Shown here: piece by piece, positions 34,698-43,551 of the stretch | Numbering within the stretch: the first letter of the stretch is position 1 | Layout of the letters: every line of letters begins with the position of its first letter | NCBI GenBank assembly: GCA_937898625.1 | Contig: CALEJF010000015.1 | Span: forward strand, 1-64,000 | Reading direction: 5' to 3' | DNA length: 64,000 nucleotides | Source: an uncultured Clostridia bacterium | GTDB lineage: Bacteria; Bacillota; Clostridia; Oscillospirales; Acutalibacteraceae | The notes under the pieces: model-generated | The model's input: only the letters and a program-made list of their open reading frames with translations | Told to the model about the DNA's origin: nothing | The model's database searches: none | Position numbers and translations under genes: made by a program

Positions 34698-35858
34698 TTA
34701 TTTTTTTCTAACAATGGAAATTGTTGCTTCGTTTGCTATAAAAAGTGCCACAACAAGTGCTAACAAAACATATGTTGTGATTCTAAATGTTGTAGCAGTA
34801 GCTACAAAGCCAAAAATGAGTTGAATTCCAAAACCAATTCCATACGCACCACCCATGTGGAAGCCTGTTATGTCAGCAGAATATTCCTTACCAAATCTGT
34901 CAGGGACACTATGGAGAATACTTGGGAATATTGGACCAAAACCAACACCAATAAGAAAAAAACCAAAAAATGAAATCTCACCTAACGGTAGGGATAACAG
35001 AATCATACCCATACAAGAAACAACGATACCGCCACGAATCATCATATTGTCCGTTGCCTTCATAGAGATAAAGCCTGAGATAATTCGTCCAACCATTATT
35101 CCACCAAAATATAATGAAATCCATTTTGCGGCTTTATCAGGCATCAAGGAATGAACATTTACAAGATAAGATGCACCCCAAGTGCCTATTAGAAATTCCA
35201 TACTACAATAAAGACCTTGTGAAAGAATTCCCGTTACAACACCTTTAATATTCAATATTTCAAAAAGACTTTTTTGTGGTTGGGTTGATTCCTCGTGAGA
35301 AAAATCTTCTTTTACAACTTTCCATTTATTAAGGGTTACAGCAATTATAATACCAATTGACAACTGTAAAAGAGCAATTACACGATACCCATTACGCCAG
35401 GAATCCGTTTCACCCGTCAAAAAAACAGACATAATCAAAGGGCTTATAGTAACTCCTGCACCCCAACAAGCGTGAAGCCAATTCATATGCTGTGCTTTAT
35501 AATGCAAGGATACAAAATTATTAAGTGCTGTATCAATAACTCCCGCACCATAACCAAGAATGACAGAACTTATCATAAGTACAACAATATTAGGTGATAT
35601 GCTCATAAAGAAAAGTCCTGCAACTGTAAGTAATGTAGATATAAAAGTTACCTTTCCAGTGCCGAATTTTCTGATAAGCTTACCTGCAACAAAGCTTACA
35701 CCACCCGTACAAACACCCATAATAACACCATAAACCGAAGCAAAGCTTTCGGCGATGCCAAAGTCAATATACATTACAGGCCAGGCAACACCAAACAGGG
35801 AATCCGGTAAACCAAGAGAAACAAAAACTATGTAGATTATTACAAGTAAAAATGTCAT
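34698..35858 (-). CDS. MFS transporter next to the bile-salt-hydrolase-like gene
   Basis: A 386-residue major facilitator with 12 predicted helices. GLPDSLFGVAWPVMY near 15-29 and WLHACWGAGVTISP near 125-138 are the same motifs as in the second carrier of this window (59920-61104), of the FucP/TsgA-like type. The start at 35858 follows GAGGTG. Forty-three bases separate it from the hydrolase gene. Substrate unknown; bile acids or their products would fit the context, but so would sugars. Confidence 0.85.
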   Translation of the reverse strand: MTFLLVIIYIVFVSLGLPDSLFGVAWPVMYIDFGIAESFASVYGVIMGVCTGGVSFVAGKLIRKFGTGKVTFISTLLTVAGLFFMSISPNIVVLMISSVILGYGAGVIDTALNNFVSLHYKAQHMNWLHACWGAGVTISPLIMSVFLTGETDSWRNGYRVIALLQLSIGIIIAVTLNKWKVVKEDFSHEESTQPQKSLFEILNIKGVVTGILSQGLYCSMEFLIGTWGASYLVNVHSLMPDKAAKWISLYFGGIMVGRIISGFISMKATDNMMIRGGIVVSCMGMILLSLPLGEISFFGFFLIGVGFGPIFPSILHSVPDRFGKEYSADITGFHMGGAYGIGFGIQLIFGFVATATTFRITTYVLLALVVALFIANEATISIVRKK

Positions 35859-35910
35859 ACTGCACCTCAAATGTCTTATGGAGATTTCTTGTAAATTTAA
35901 CAACTAAATA

Positions 35911-35940
35911 AATATATAACAAAAAACCGAAAAATGTCAA
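35911..35940 (-). promoter_or_regulatory. Promoter of the MFS-hydrolase unit
   Basis: TTGACA (35935-35940), 18-base spacer, TATATT (35911-35916). Confidence 0.6.
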
Positions 35941-35949
35941 TATTTCGCA

Positions 35950-35978
35950 TTGAATAAATAATCAATTTGCTCTATAAT
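35950..35978 (+). promoter_or_regulatory. Promoter of the FliB-like gene
   Basis: TTGAAT (35950-35955), 17-base spacer, TATAAT (35973-35978). Confidence 0.65.
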
Positions 35979-36006
35979 GTTTACATAACAAATATGGAGA
36001 AATGAT

Positions 36007-36918
36007 ATGAAAACTATAATTCCGAATTACTATGATAATTTCAAATGTATAGCAGGTAAATGCCGTCACAACTGTTGTATTGGCTGGGAAATTGACATTG
36101 ACGAGGACGCCTTGGAAATGTACGAAAGCTTTAAAGGTAAATTCAGTAAACAGCTTAAAGATGGTATAGATTATAATGACAATTATGCTTGTTTTAAGCT
36201 TGATGGTAAAGGTCGTTGTGCCTTTTTAAACAACGATAATCTTTGTGATATAATTCTTAATTTAGGCGAAGACCACCTTTGTCAAATTTGTGCTGACCAC
36301 CCTCGTTTTAGAAATTTTTATAGAAATGTAACTGAAATCGGATTAGGACTTTGTTGTGAAGAAGCAGGGCGAATCATTTTAGGTCAGGATGAAGATTTTG
36401 AATTGAAATTCAATACAAACAAGGAAAAACTCACAGATGAAGAAGAGGTTTTCTTTGATTATAAATACTCAATTCTACATAATCTGCAAAAAAAAGAACT
36501 CTCATTAAATGACAGAATTTCAGTTTTATTGAGAGATAATGATATTGAACCTTCTGCAACAGATTTTAGCAAATGGATTGATTTTTATCTTTCTCTTGAA
36601 AGGCTTGATGAGGCTTGGACAAATCTCTTATGCGATATGAAAAAGACTGATTTTGAAGATGTGAATTTATCTGACAAATTTGATAAAGTATTTGAAAAAA
36701 TGCTTTTATATTTCATTTATCGCCACCTTGAGGATATTGATGAATATATGGTTCATTTTGCTGTCTTCTGCGTATATTTCATATCACAAATATGCAGATA
36801 TCACATCAAAAAATATGGTAATCTTCAATTTGAAGACATTGTCGAATACGCAAGGATGTATTCTTGTGAAATTGAATATTCTGACGAAAATATTACAAAA
36901 ATTTATAATAAACTATAA
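36007..36918 (+). CDS. FliB-like (flagellin lysine-N-methylase family) cysteine-rich protein
   Basis: A 303-residue protein of the FliB family. The N-terminal half carries the characteristic cysteine pattern: FKCIAGKCRHNCCIGW (12-27), CAFLNNDNLCDI, LCQICADHPRFRNF and LGLCCEEAGR, a likely metal or iron-sulfur site; the C-terminal half is helical and acidic. In Salmonella FliB methylates flagellin lysines, but many homologues occur far from flagellar genes, as here. GGAGA eight bases before the ATG. Monocistronic. Confidence 0.87.
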   Translation: MKTIIPNYYDNFKCIAGKCRHNCCIGWEIDIDEDALEMYESFKGKFSKQLKDGIDYNDNYACFKLDGKGRCAFLNNDNLCDIILNLGEDHLCQICADHPRFRNFYRNVTEIGLGLCCEEAGRIILGQDEDFELKFNTNKEKLTDEEEVFFDYKYSILHNLQKKELSLNDRISVLLRDNDIEPSATDFSKWIDFYLSLERLDEAWTNLLCDMKKTDFEDVNLSDKFDKVFEKMLLYFIYRHLEDIDEYMVHFAVFCVYFISQICRYHIKKYGNLQFEDIVEYARMYSCEIEYSDENITKIYNKL

Positions 36919-36920
36919 AA

Positions 36921-36953
36921 ATAAAGCCTTGAAAATCAAGGCTTTATTTTTTT
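36921..36953. terminator. Bidirectional terminator
   Basis: ATAAAGCCTTG and CAAGGCTTTAT with a short AAAAT loop, T-run on the plus side and on the minus side for the protease gene. Confidence 0.85.
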
Positions 36954-39900
36954 ATTCAACTGCTTTTTTAAGAATAAGTCTTACATCATAGGCACTAACT
37001 TCGCCATCACCATTAAAGTCAGCACTTTTAAGTTTATGTGGACTCAACTCAATAGTACCTGAAACACACCTCAAAACAATTCTTGCATCATAAGCAGTAA
37101 TTTTGTGGTCGTGATTCATATCACCCAACATAACACCATTGTAAACCTCATACAAAACAAATCTAATGTCGTCCACAAGGTAATCTACTACATACTGACT
37201 ATCATAAGTAAGCTTTGATACATCTGTTTTTAGCAAGTCATCAAGTTCATCAAGCAATTCTTTGTCAACAGAATCTCTGTCAATAGCATTAACTTCTTCA
37301 ATTACCTTATTATATTCTGTTAAATCAGCGGGTCTGTATTGAGGAATATTAATAATTGGATTCGTTGTAATGGAATTAAAATTAGCACCATCATTACTTG
37401 TTATTACACAATAATATACCACAGCATTATCCTCTGCAGTTGGCTCATAGTAGTAATAATTTGCACCGCTAATTGGTGTTCCACCCACATTTGAAACTTT
37501 ATCGTTTTTATACCACTGATACTCACAGTTGAATCCAAGTGCATAGACAACTATATAATCGTCCTCTGGGTTAACTTGACCTTCTGTTTCATAAACAATT
37601 GCAGGAACCGTATGGAATTCTTTACCTTTATCAATAGCATACTGATGAGCATATGTGTTTTTATAGCTATAAACAATAAAGTCAGTTTCAGGTGTGATTG
37701 CAGTAATTGATGTTAATGTACTTGAAAGTACTATACCCTTTAAAGTATCAGGCAGACTCTTAATGTCTTCAACACAATTAAACTTTAAGAACTCAATTGA
37801 ACTGTATAAAAATGCTGCTGAACCAACTGTTTTCACTGAAGGTAAATAAAGCATTTTAAGTTTAGGGCAGTTGTAAAAACTATTACTATTAAGCTCAATC
37901 ATAGATGGAAGCATTACAATCTGTAAATCTGTACAGTCTTTAAAGGCATTTGTGCCTGATGATGTTGTTGAAGGTAAAATAACCTCTGCAAGGCAAGAGC
38001 ATTCAGCAAAAGAATAATTGCCAATTGTTTCAACATATCTGCCAAAGTATTCTTCAACACCTGTATTTCTAAAAGCATCAGCACCTATGGATATTAACAA
38101 AGGCATATCAATTGTTTTTAAAGATGTACAATTCTGGAACACACTAATATCTAATTTAGTAAGTTGAGGGATTGAAGCAGAAACCAAGTCCTCGCAGCCC
38201 AAAAATACACTCCAATCAATCGTAGTAGCATTTGGCAAATTTACAGATTGTAAACCGGATTCTTTAAATGCATATTTACCTATTTGAATAAGACTTTCGC
38301 TATTAAGTTCTTTTAATTCCGGTGTTTTATTGAAAGCATTTGTACCAATAGTTTCTACCTTTGACATAGAAATGAATGTTAAATCAAGACAATCAGCAAA
38401 TGCTTTATTACCAATTGTTTTTAAAACAGGAAAATTGACAGTAGAAATTGAACTGCCTTCAAATGCACTTGTGCTGATTTCCGTAATTCCATTGCCTGAA
38501 ACAGATACAAGAGCAGTACAGCCTTTAAAAGCTTTACTGTTAATCTTTGTAGCAGCATCAGGTAAATTTACCGTACGAATTCTGGTATCATTTTCAAAGG
38601 TAGAAGATGCAATACCTTTAACCTTTTTCCCATTAATTGTATCCGGCACTAATAGGTTTATTTCATCACCATAATATGCAGTAATATAACCCAAAGTGTT
38701 TATTTCATAATTATCTTCCTCTTTATCAACAACTCTGTCATATTCTGCAAAAACAATTTCGCTTGGCATTTTACCCTTGGTAATTGCGATTGCAAGAACC
38801 TTAGTATCGGACAATATCGTGATAGGTTCCGTATATCTTTCAGCAACGAGCCAATCTTCAATTTCATCCTCGCCTAAGCGACTTGTCAAATAGTAAATAC
38901 TTGCATCAGGTTCAGGACAAGTTATCTCTAAATTAAGTTTACTTGAGAAATTACAGCTTTCAACACTGAAAACAGGATTGGCGGTAGTTGGTTTCTCATC
39001 AAGAAGATATTTTAAGTAAAGAATACCTGCACCGAAGTGATTTTCTTCCTCTTTTTCAAACACTCGAATTGCAAAATCCTTTATTTTTTTTTCAGTTTCA
39101 AGGGCAGAAAGGTCTTTGATAATCGTTTGAACAATGGCAAGACCTGCAGAAACTTGTGGTGCTGACATAGATGTTCCACTCATGGTAACATATGAATTAT
39201 TTAAATAACAACTTCTAATATTCACACCTGGCGCAGCAATATCAATAGGTCCATCATAATTAGAGAATGATGCTAAATTGTCATTATTATCTGAGGCACT
39301 TACTGTAATTGCAGACTCAATACAAGCTGGTGAGAAGTATTTTTTATCAAGGTCCTTACCGTTATTTCCTGCGGCTACAACAACATTGACATTGTTTGCA
39401 ACAGCATTATCAACCGCCTCCGTCATCACTTGACTTTCGCCCTCACCGGTAAGGCTTAGATTTATAACATCAGCACCATCAGCAACTGCCATATCAACAG
39501 CAATCGCAACAACACTTAATGCACATCTTCCATCCTCGTTTAAAACCTTATATGGCTTTATTTTAACATTATCAAGCGTATTATTTGCAATAATACCCGC
39601 AACATGGGTTCCGTGTCCGTAATCGTCCTCGCAACTGTTTCTTTCCCCCGATGAACTTAGGTTAACATTACTTTCTTCAAGCCTGTCAACTAACTGCTCA
39701 TGGTCAGTATCTGCACCACTGTCAATGACTGCAACAAGAACATAATCATCCTGTATCATCGTTGAAAGTTTTTCCTTAATATCAGAAAAACCAATTTTAT
39801 CCTGCAACCATGACATCGCATCAACTGTAACATCATCAAGTCCCGAGATGTTGTCTTCATCGATTATATCACCAGGTAAGTTATCTACACATGCACTTAA

Positions 39901-40341
39901 AATCATATCGGGTTCAACATACTCAACATAGTCCAATGTAAGATATTTTTCATAAGCCATTTTTGCACTGAGCATACTTTCGTATTGCAGAATATATAAG
40001 TCATTATAACCACTTACACATTCAACAGCATCAAACTCATCAATTTTCTTATGGGATTTAACAATAAGTCTTTTTGTTTCAAAAGCACTCAATGGCAAAA
40101 CATTAACATCGGAAGCTTCTTGCTTATTAAGTAGATTATCAACCGACGCAACATAACCATCAAAACCGTCTTTATTACTTATATCATCCGTACTATAATC
40201 ACGGATAAGAACTGACAAATCATCCGCAAAGTCATACAAATCTTCATTCGAATCAATATCCGTTGCAAAGGAAACAAGCCCTTGAGAAAAAGAGCTAACC
40301 AATATAATTAAAGATAGTAATAAGGAAATTATTCTTTTCAT
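36952..40341 (-). CDS. Secreted subtilisin-like protease with BspA LRRs and a C-terminal dockerin
   Basis: A 1,129-residue multidomain protein. Signal peptide ~1-26; I9-like propeptide (about 90-150, YLTLDYVEYVEPD); S8 catalytic domain with Asp207 (AVIDSGAD), His243 (YGHGTHVAG), Asn326 and Ser391 (GTSMSAP); a chitobiase-C/FN3-like module (ASIYYLTSRLG); about twelve BspA-type LRRs; an Ig-like module (YQWYKND); and two EF-hand-like dockerin repeats (LGDMNHDHKITAYDAR and ADFNGDGEVSAYDVR). Dockerins plug enzymes into cohesin scaffolds. All catalytic residues are intact. Starts at the ATG after GGAGTG; the longer frame lacks a ribosome site. Confidence 0.93.
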   Translation of the reverse strand: MKRIISLLLSLIILVSSFSQGLVSFATDIDSNEDLYDFADDLSVLIRDYSTDDISNKDGFDGYVASVDNLLNKQEASDVNVLPLSAFETKRLIVKSHKKIDEFDAVECVSGYNDLYILQYESMLSAKMAYEKYLTLDYVEYVEPDMILSACVDNLPGDIIDEDNISGLDDVTVDAMSWLQDKIGFSDIKEKLSTMIQDDYVLVAVIDSGADTDHEQLVDRLEESNVNLSSSGERNSCEDDYGHGTHVAGIIANNTLDNVKIKPYKVLNEDGRCALSVVAIAVDMAVADGADVINLSLTGEGESQVMTEAVDNAVANNVNVVVAAGNNGKDLDKKYFSPACIESAITVSASDNNDNLASFSNYDGPIDIAAPGVNIRSCYLNNSYVTMSGTSMSAPQVSAGLAIVQTIIKDLSALETEKKIKDFAIRVFEKEEENHFGAGILYLKYLLDEKPTTANPVFSVESCNFSSKLNLEITCPEPDASIYYLTSRLGEDEIEDWLVAERYTEPITILSDTKVLAIAITKGKMPSEIVFAEYDRVVDKEEDNYEINTLGYITAYYGDEINLLVPDTINGKKVKGIASSTFENDTRIRTVNLPDAATKINSKAFKGCTALVSVSGNGITEISTSAFEGSSISTVNFPVLKTIGNKAFADCLDLTFISMSKVETIGTNAFNKTPELKELNSESLIQIGKYAFKESGLQSVNLPNATTIDWSVFLGCEDLVSASIPQLTKLDISVFQNCTSLKTIDMPLLISIGADAFRNTGVEEYFGRYVETIGNYSFAECSCLAEVILPSTTSSGTNAFKDCTDLQIVMLPSMIELNSNSFYNCPKLKMLYLPSVKTVGSAAFLYSSIEFLKFNCVEDIKSLPDTLKGIVLSSTLTSITAITPETDFIVYSYKNTYAHQYAIDKGKEFHTVPAIVYETEGQVNPEDDYIVVYALGFNCEYQWYKNDKVSNVGGTPISGANYYYYEPTAEDNAVVYYCVITSNDGANFNSITTNPIINIPQYRPADLTEYNKVIEEVNAIDRDSVDKELLDELDDLLKTDVSKLTYDSQYVVDYLVDDIRFVLYEVYNGVMLGDMNHDHKITAYDARIVLRCVSGTIELSPHKLKSADFNGDGEVSAYDVRLILKKAVE

Positions 40342-40398
40342 TTTTTCACTCCATAGAAAAATCAACAAAACAATGCATAATGAACACATTGTATAATA

Positions 40399-40435
40399 AC
40401 ATATTTAATTACATATTTAATTACATATTTATATC
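40399..40435. repeat. Short tandem repeat (ATATTTAATTACAT)
   Basis: Two and a half direct copies of a 14-base AT-rich unit in the gap between the protease and the SH3-peptidase genes. No gene in this 246-base gap. Confidence 0.6.
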
Positions 40436-40551
40436 ACACTTGAAAATTGATATCAATAGCAAAAAAAGAAATAAAACAGTTTTAAATAAATTGTTGATTT
40501 TACAAACAGACATAATTAACACATAAAAAAATATATGTTGAGAACAACGAA

Positions 40552-40583
40552 AATGCCGTATCAGGTCACCCTAATACGGCATT
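40552..40583 (-). terminator. Terminator of the SH3-peptidase gene
   Basis: AATGCCGTAT and ATACGGCATT with a twelve-base loop; short T tract (TTTTCG) on the minus strand. Confidence 0.6.
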
Positions 40584-40587
40584 AGTT

Positions 40588-41556
40588 TTAATAGTAAAAA
40601 TATTTGTAAATAATTGGATATTCATTGAGTAAATGCTGAAGATTTGTGCGATGTTTAGTTCCCGGGTCATTAATTATAAAACCTGATGCAAAAAGCGAAT
40701 TTCCACCATTATACCCTGTTATTACAACCCAATGTTGTGAGCCGTTGCTCTTTTTTGCACCCAGCATTACAGGTTTGCCTTCTTTAAGTTTCTGATAGAT
40801 TTTCTGAAGGTACCCTGAACTGTTAGTAACCGCAATAAAATGGCTTGGCCAATAAACATTACCTGTAGAGGAGTAGCTTAATCTTTTTGACATTGTGTCG
40901 GGATAAATTGTTGTACCTGTACGATAAGATTCAATCATAGCAATTGCTGTTGTGGCACAACCGATTTTACCTATTGTTTTACCTGAATTGCCAATTACAA
41001 CATTTGCCCATCTCGTATCAGTCTGCTTGAAACTTGGGACGGACAAGTTTATTTTTGAATAAATTTGACTCGTATTTACTGAAAGAAATTGGCTGCTTAC
41101 ATAACCTGTTTTAACTCCGGAGTAAAGAATTTTACTCCATCCATTCGACTCAGAGAGAATAATTACTATTTCTCCCTTTTTTACAGAGTCCTTAATGGAA
41201 TACCCTGTACCAGCTCCGCTACGAACATTAAGAGCTGTAGATTGAGTCACAACCTTTGCAGTTTTGCCTGAGTCAAGCTTAATATAATCCTTATGACAGT
41301 AGCCGAATTTTCCGTCGTCATACTCAACATAATACCAATTGCCTGATTTTGAAATCAATGTGACATAACTTCCATTTGCAAGACTTGTAAGAATTGCGCT
41401 ACTCGTTGACGCCGAAATTCGCACATTGAGTCTGCCACTTGAAAGCGACACAACACCCGCTTGTGATGTGTTTGTTGCACCATAAACTTTTATAGGCGTA
41501 ATAAATGTTGAAAATAGTATTATTGTTATTAAAAATGTTGATATGATTTTTTTCAT
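40588..41556 (-). CDS. Secreted SH3-domain protein with C39-like peptidase domain
   Basis: A 322-residue secreted protein. Signal peptide ~1-26; two bacterial SH3 domains (about 38-90 and 100-155, each with RLNVRxxxSTSSxI or ALNVRSGAGTGYSI); and a C-terminal papain-like domain of the C39-type (KIGCATTAIAM with the catalytic Cys, QHWVVITGY with His, INDPG with Asn/Asp). Such proteins bind wall peptides and hydrolyse or process peptides; the exact target is unknown. GAGGTG lies four bases before the ATG. Its start codon is part of a perfect 10-bp inverted repeat. Confidence 0.86.
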   Translation of the reverse strand: MKKIISTFLITIILFSTFITPIKVYGATNTSQAGVVSLSSGRLNVRISASTSSAILTSLANGSYVTLISKSGNWYYVEYDDGKFGYCHKDYIKLDSGKTAKVVTQSTALNVRSGAGTGYSIKDSVKKGEIVIILSESNGWSKILYSGVKTGYVSSQFLSVNTSQIYSKINLSVPSFKQTDTRWANVVIGNSGKTIGKIGCATTAIAMIESYRTGTTIYPDTMSKRLSYSSTGNVYWPSHFIAVTNSSGYLQKIYQKLKEGKPVMLGAKKSNGSQHWVVITGYNGGNSLFASGFIINDPGTKHRTNLQHLLNEYPIIYKYFYY

Positions 41557-41618
41557 AGTCACCTCGTCTTTCTGCATATATGCATATGTGCATATAAATT
41601 ATAGCATTGTGACTATGA
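41553..41618. promoter_or_regulatory. 10-bp perfect inverted repeat flanking the promoter and start codon
   Basis: TCATAGTCAC (41553-41562, includes the start codon on the minus strand) and GTGACTATGA (41609-41618, inside the promoter spacer). Between them lies a self-complementary TGCATATATGCA region. The promoter is TTAACA (41621-41626) with TATAAT (41598-41603). Confidence 0.5.
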
Positions 41619-41626
41619 GTTGTTAA
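41598..41626 (-). promoter_or_regulatory. Promoter of the SH3-peptidase gene
   Basis: TTAACA (41621-41626), 17-base spacer, TATAAT (41598-41603). Confidence 0.6.
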
Positions 41627-41644
41627 TACTCCAAATGATGGCAT

Positions 41645-41675
41645 AAAAAAAGAGGTATGCTGTTAACACACCTCT
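41645..41675 (-). terminator. Terminator of the aquaporin gene
   Basis: AGAGGTGTG and CATACCTCT with a seven-base loop, then TTTTTTTATG. Confidence 0.85.
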
Positions 41676-41687
41676 GAATTATATGTT

Positions 41688-42359
41688 TTATTCTTCCTTA
41701 TTGGGAGCAAGAAAACCATAAACAAGTGCTGCAAGTGCACCACCAAGTAATGGAGCAACAATAAACACCCAGACATCTGCAAGAGCATCTCCACCTGCAA
41801 AAAGAGCAGGTCCAAAGCTACGGGCAGGATTTACAGACGTACCAGTGAACTTAATGCCGAGAATATGTACAAGTGTAAGGGAAAGGCCAATAACAACACC
41901 AGCAACTGAACTGTATTCTTTCTTTGATGTTACACCAAGAATTGAAAGAACAAAAACAAATGTAAGAATAATCTCAATAAGGATTGAACTTGCAATATCA
42001 TCGTTGTAAAGAGCATTTGCACCAAGGTTTGTATTAGGGCCAACAAACAGCATAAGGGTTGCAGCACCAAGGATAGAGCCTGCAAATTGGGAAATCACAT
42101 ATCCAATAAAATCTTTAACATTAAGTTTACCACTTATTAACATAGCAAGAGAAACTGCAGGGTTAATATGGCAACCTGAAACATTTCCGATTGAATATGC
42201 CATAGCCACAATTACAAGTCCAAATGCAAGAGCTGTAAGCAAATAGCCTGCACCCATTCTTGAATCACAACCTACAACAACGGCTGTTCCACATGCAAAA
42301 AACACCAATACAAATGTACCAATGAATTCTGCTAAATACTTTTTAATTGATTCTTTCAT
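41688..42359 (-). CDS. aqpZ: Aquaporin (AqpZ-like MIP channel)
   Basis: Six-helix water channel with both half-helix motifs: HINPAVS (about 62-68) and SVNPARS (about 178-184). The Arg after the second NPA, together with the small pore residues expected for AqpZ, favours water over glycerol, though the selectivity filter cannot be fully read. 223 residues from the ATG at 42359 behind GGAAGGGGG; the 245-residue frame starts without a ribosome site. It stands alone between terminators. Confidence 0.93.
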   Translation of the reverse strand: MKESIKKYLAEFIGTFVLVFFACGTAVVVGCDSRMGAGYLLTALAFGLVIVAMAYSIGNVSGCHINPAVSLAMLISGKLNVKDFIGYVISQFAGSILGAATLMLFVGPNTNLGANALYNDDIASSILIEIILTFVFVLSILGVTSKKEYSSVAGVVIGLSLTLVHILGIKFTGTSVNPARSFGPALFAGGDALADVWVFIVAPLLGGALAALVYGFLAPNKEE

Positions 42360-42392
42360 AATGAAAGCCCCCTTCCAATAATTTATAAATAT

Positions 42393-42422
42393 ATTATAAC
42401 AATATGGAAAATATAATGTCAA
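42393..42422 (-). promoter_or_regulatory. Promoter of aqpZ
   Basis: TTGACA (42417-42422), 18-base spacer, TATAAT (42393-42398). Confidence 0.7.
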
Positions 42423-42453
42423 CATTTTATTATAAGTTTTCCCTCTGCTACTA

Positions 42454-42482
42454 TTGAAAAACCATCTTAATCATTGTATAAT
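42454..42482 (+). promoter_or_regulatory. Promoter of the GH43-like gene
   Basis: TTGAAA (42454-42459), 17-base spacer, TATAAT (42477-42482). Confidence 0.7.
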
Positions 42483-42518
42483 TCTATGAGTAAGCACACC
42501 ATTCAGGGGGGATTTATT

Positions 42519-43466
42519 ATGCATTTATTAAAGGTGGATAAAACACATTATGTTGGTCAGGCTGACCCATATATTATAAAGAGTAACGGAAGATATTATA
42601 TCTATGTTACAGGTCATGATGCAATTTACGCTTATCATTCAAACAGTCTTTTCGATGGTTGGGAATACTACGGTGTTGTTATGACAGTACCAAATCACGA
42701 TTCATTCTGGGCGCCAAGCGTTATTGAATTGGATGGCAAATTCTATATGTACAATTCTATTGAAATCTACAATGACACACCTGACAAAGGTGGTCACAGA
42801 GGTGCAATGCATGTTTCAGTTGCTGACAATCCACTTGGACCATTTAAAGGCACAAAGCAGATTTTACATCCGTTTTCAATTGATTCACATATTGTGCAGA
42901 ACGAGTCAGGACTTTTCCTTTTCTATTCTCAAAACAGGTTTGAGGGTGAAAGAATCGGCACTTGCATTTATGTTGATAAAATGCTTGACCCTTTCACACC
43001 TGCGGGAAATCCTGTTTTAGTTGTTGAGCCAACTCTCGATGAGGATATTTATCGTCGCGACAGATACAAAAAAGGTCAGCATTGGCACACAATTGAAGGT
43101 GCTTTCTACTTTAAAGAGGGTGACTGGCATTATCTTATGTATTCGGGCAATTGCTTTGAGCAACCAACTTATTACATAGGTTATGCAAGGGCAAAAACAA
43201 ATGAAACCGACCTTACGAAAATTAAATTCGAAAAATACCCTGATGAAAACACATATTATCCTATACTTAAAGCAAATGAGTTTGAGGAGGGCACAGGCCA
43301 CCACTCAATGATTAAGGAAGATGGTCAATGGTATGCAATTTACCATGCTCGTGACTATAATGATGGACTTAACGCAAGTGCTTTTGACGCAAGAAATGCA
43401 AGAATCTGCAAAATGCATATTGAAGACGGAATTATCACAGCAGAAAGATACAAAGACCATATATAG
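42519..43466 (+). CDS. Glycoside hydrolase family 43-like enzyme (intracellular)
   Basis: A 315-residue five-bladed beta-propeller enzyme of the GH43/GH117-like clan, with no signal peptide. Candidate catalytic residues: Asp in GQADPYI (14-20, base), Asp in FSIDSHIV (pKa modulator), and Glu in IEGAFYFKEGDWHYLMYSG (acid). GH43 enzymes release xylose, arabinose or galactose; the araBAD operon in this window makes arabinosides plausible (inference). GGGGGG seven bases before the ATG at 42519 sets the start. Confidence 0.88.
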   Translation: MHLLKVDKTHYVGQADPYIIKSNGRYYIYVTGHDAIYAYHSNSLFDGWEYYGVVMTVPNHDSFWAPSVIELDGKFYMYNSIEIYNDTPDKGGHRGAMHVSVADNPLGPFKGTKQILHPFSIDSHIVQNESGLFLFYSQNRFEGERIGTCIYVDKMLDPFTPAGNPVLVVEPTLDEDIYRRDRYKKGQHWHTIEGAFYFKEGDWHYLMYSGNCFEQPTYYIGYARAKTNETDLTKIKFEKYPDENTYYPILKANEFEEGTGHHSMIKEDGQWYAIYHARDYNDGLNASAFDARNARICKMHIEDGIITAERYKDHI

Positions 43467-43498
43467 TGCAAAATTTAAAATCTTCAGTAATACAAAGA

Positions 43499-43536
43499 AC
43501 TCCGTAAAAATGGGATTACCCACTTTTTACGGAGTT
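43499..43536. terminator. Bidirectional hairpin after the GH43-like gene
   Basis: ACTCCGTAAAAA and TTTTTACGGAGT around a 14-base loop; the T tract is weak. It can serve the minus-strand gene beyond it as well. Confidence 0.6.
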
Positions 43537-43551
43537 TATGTTTAATGTAAA

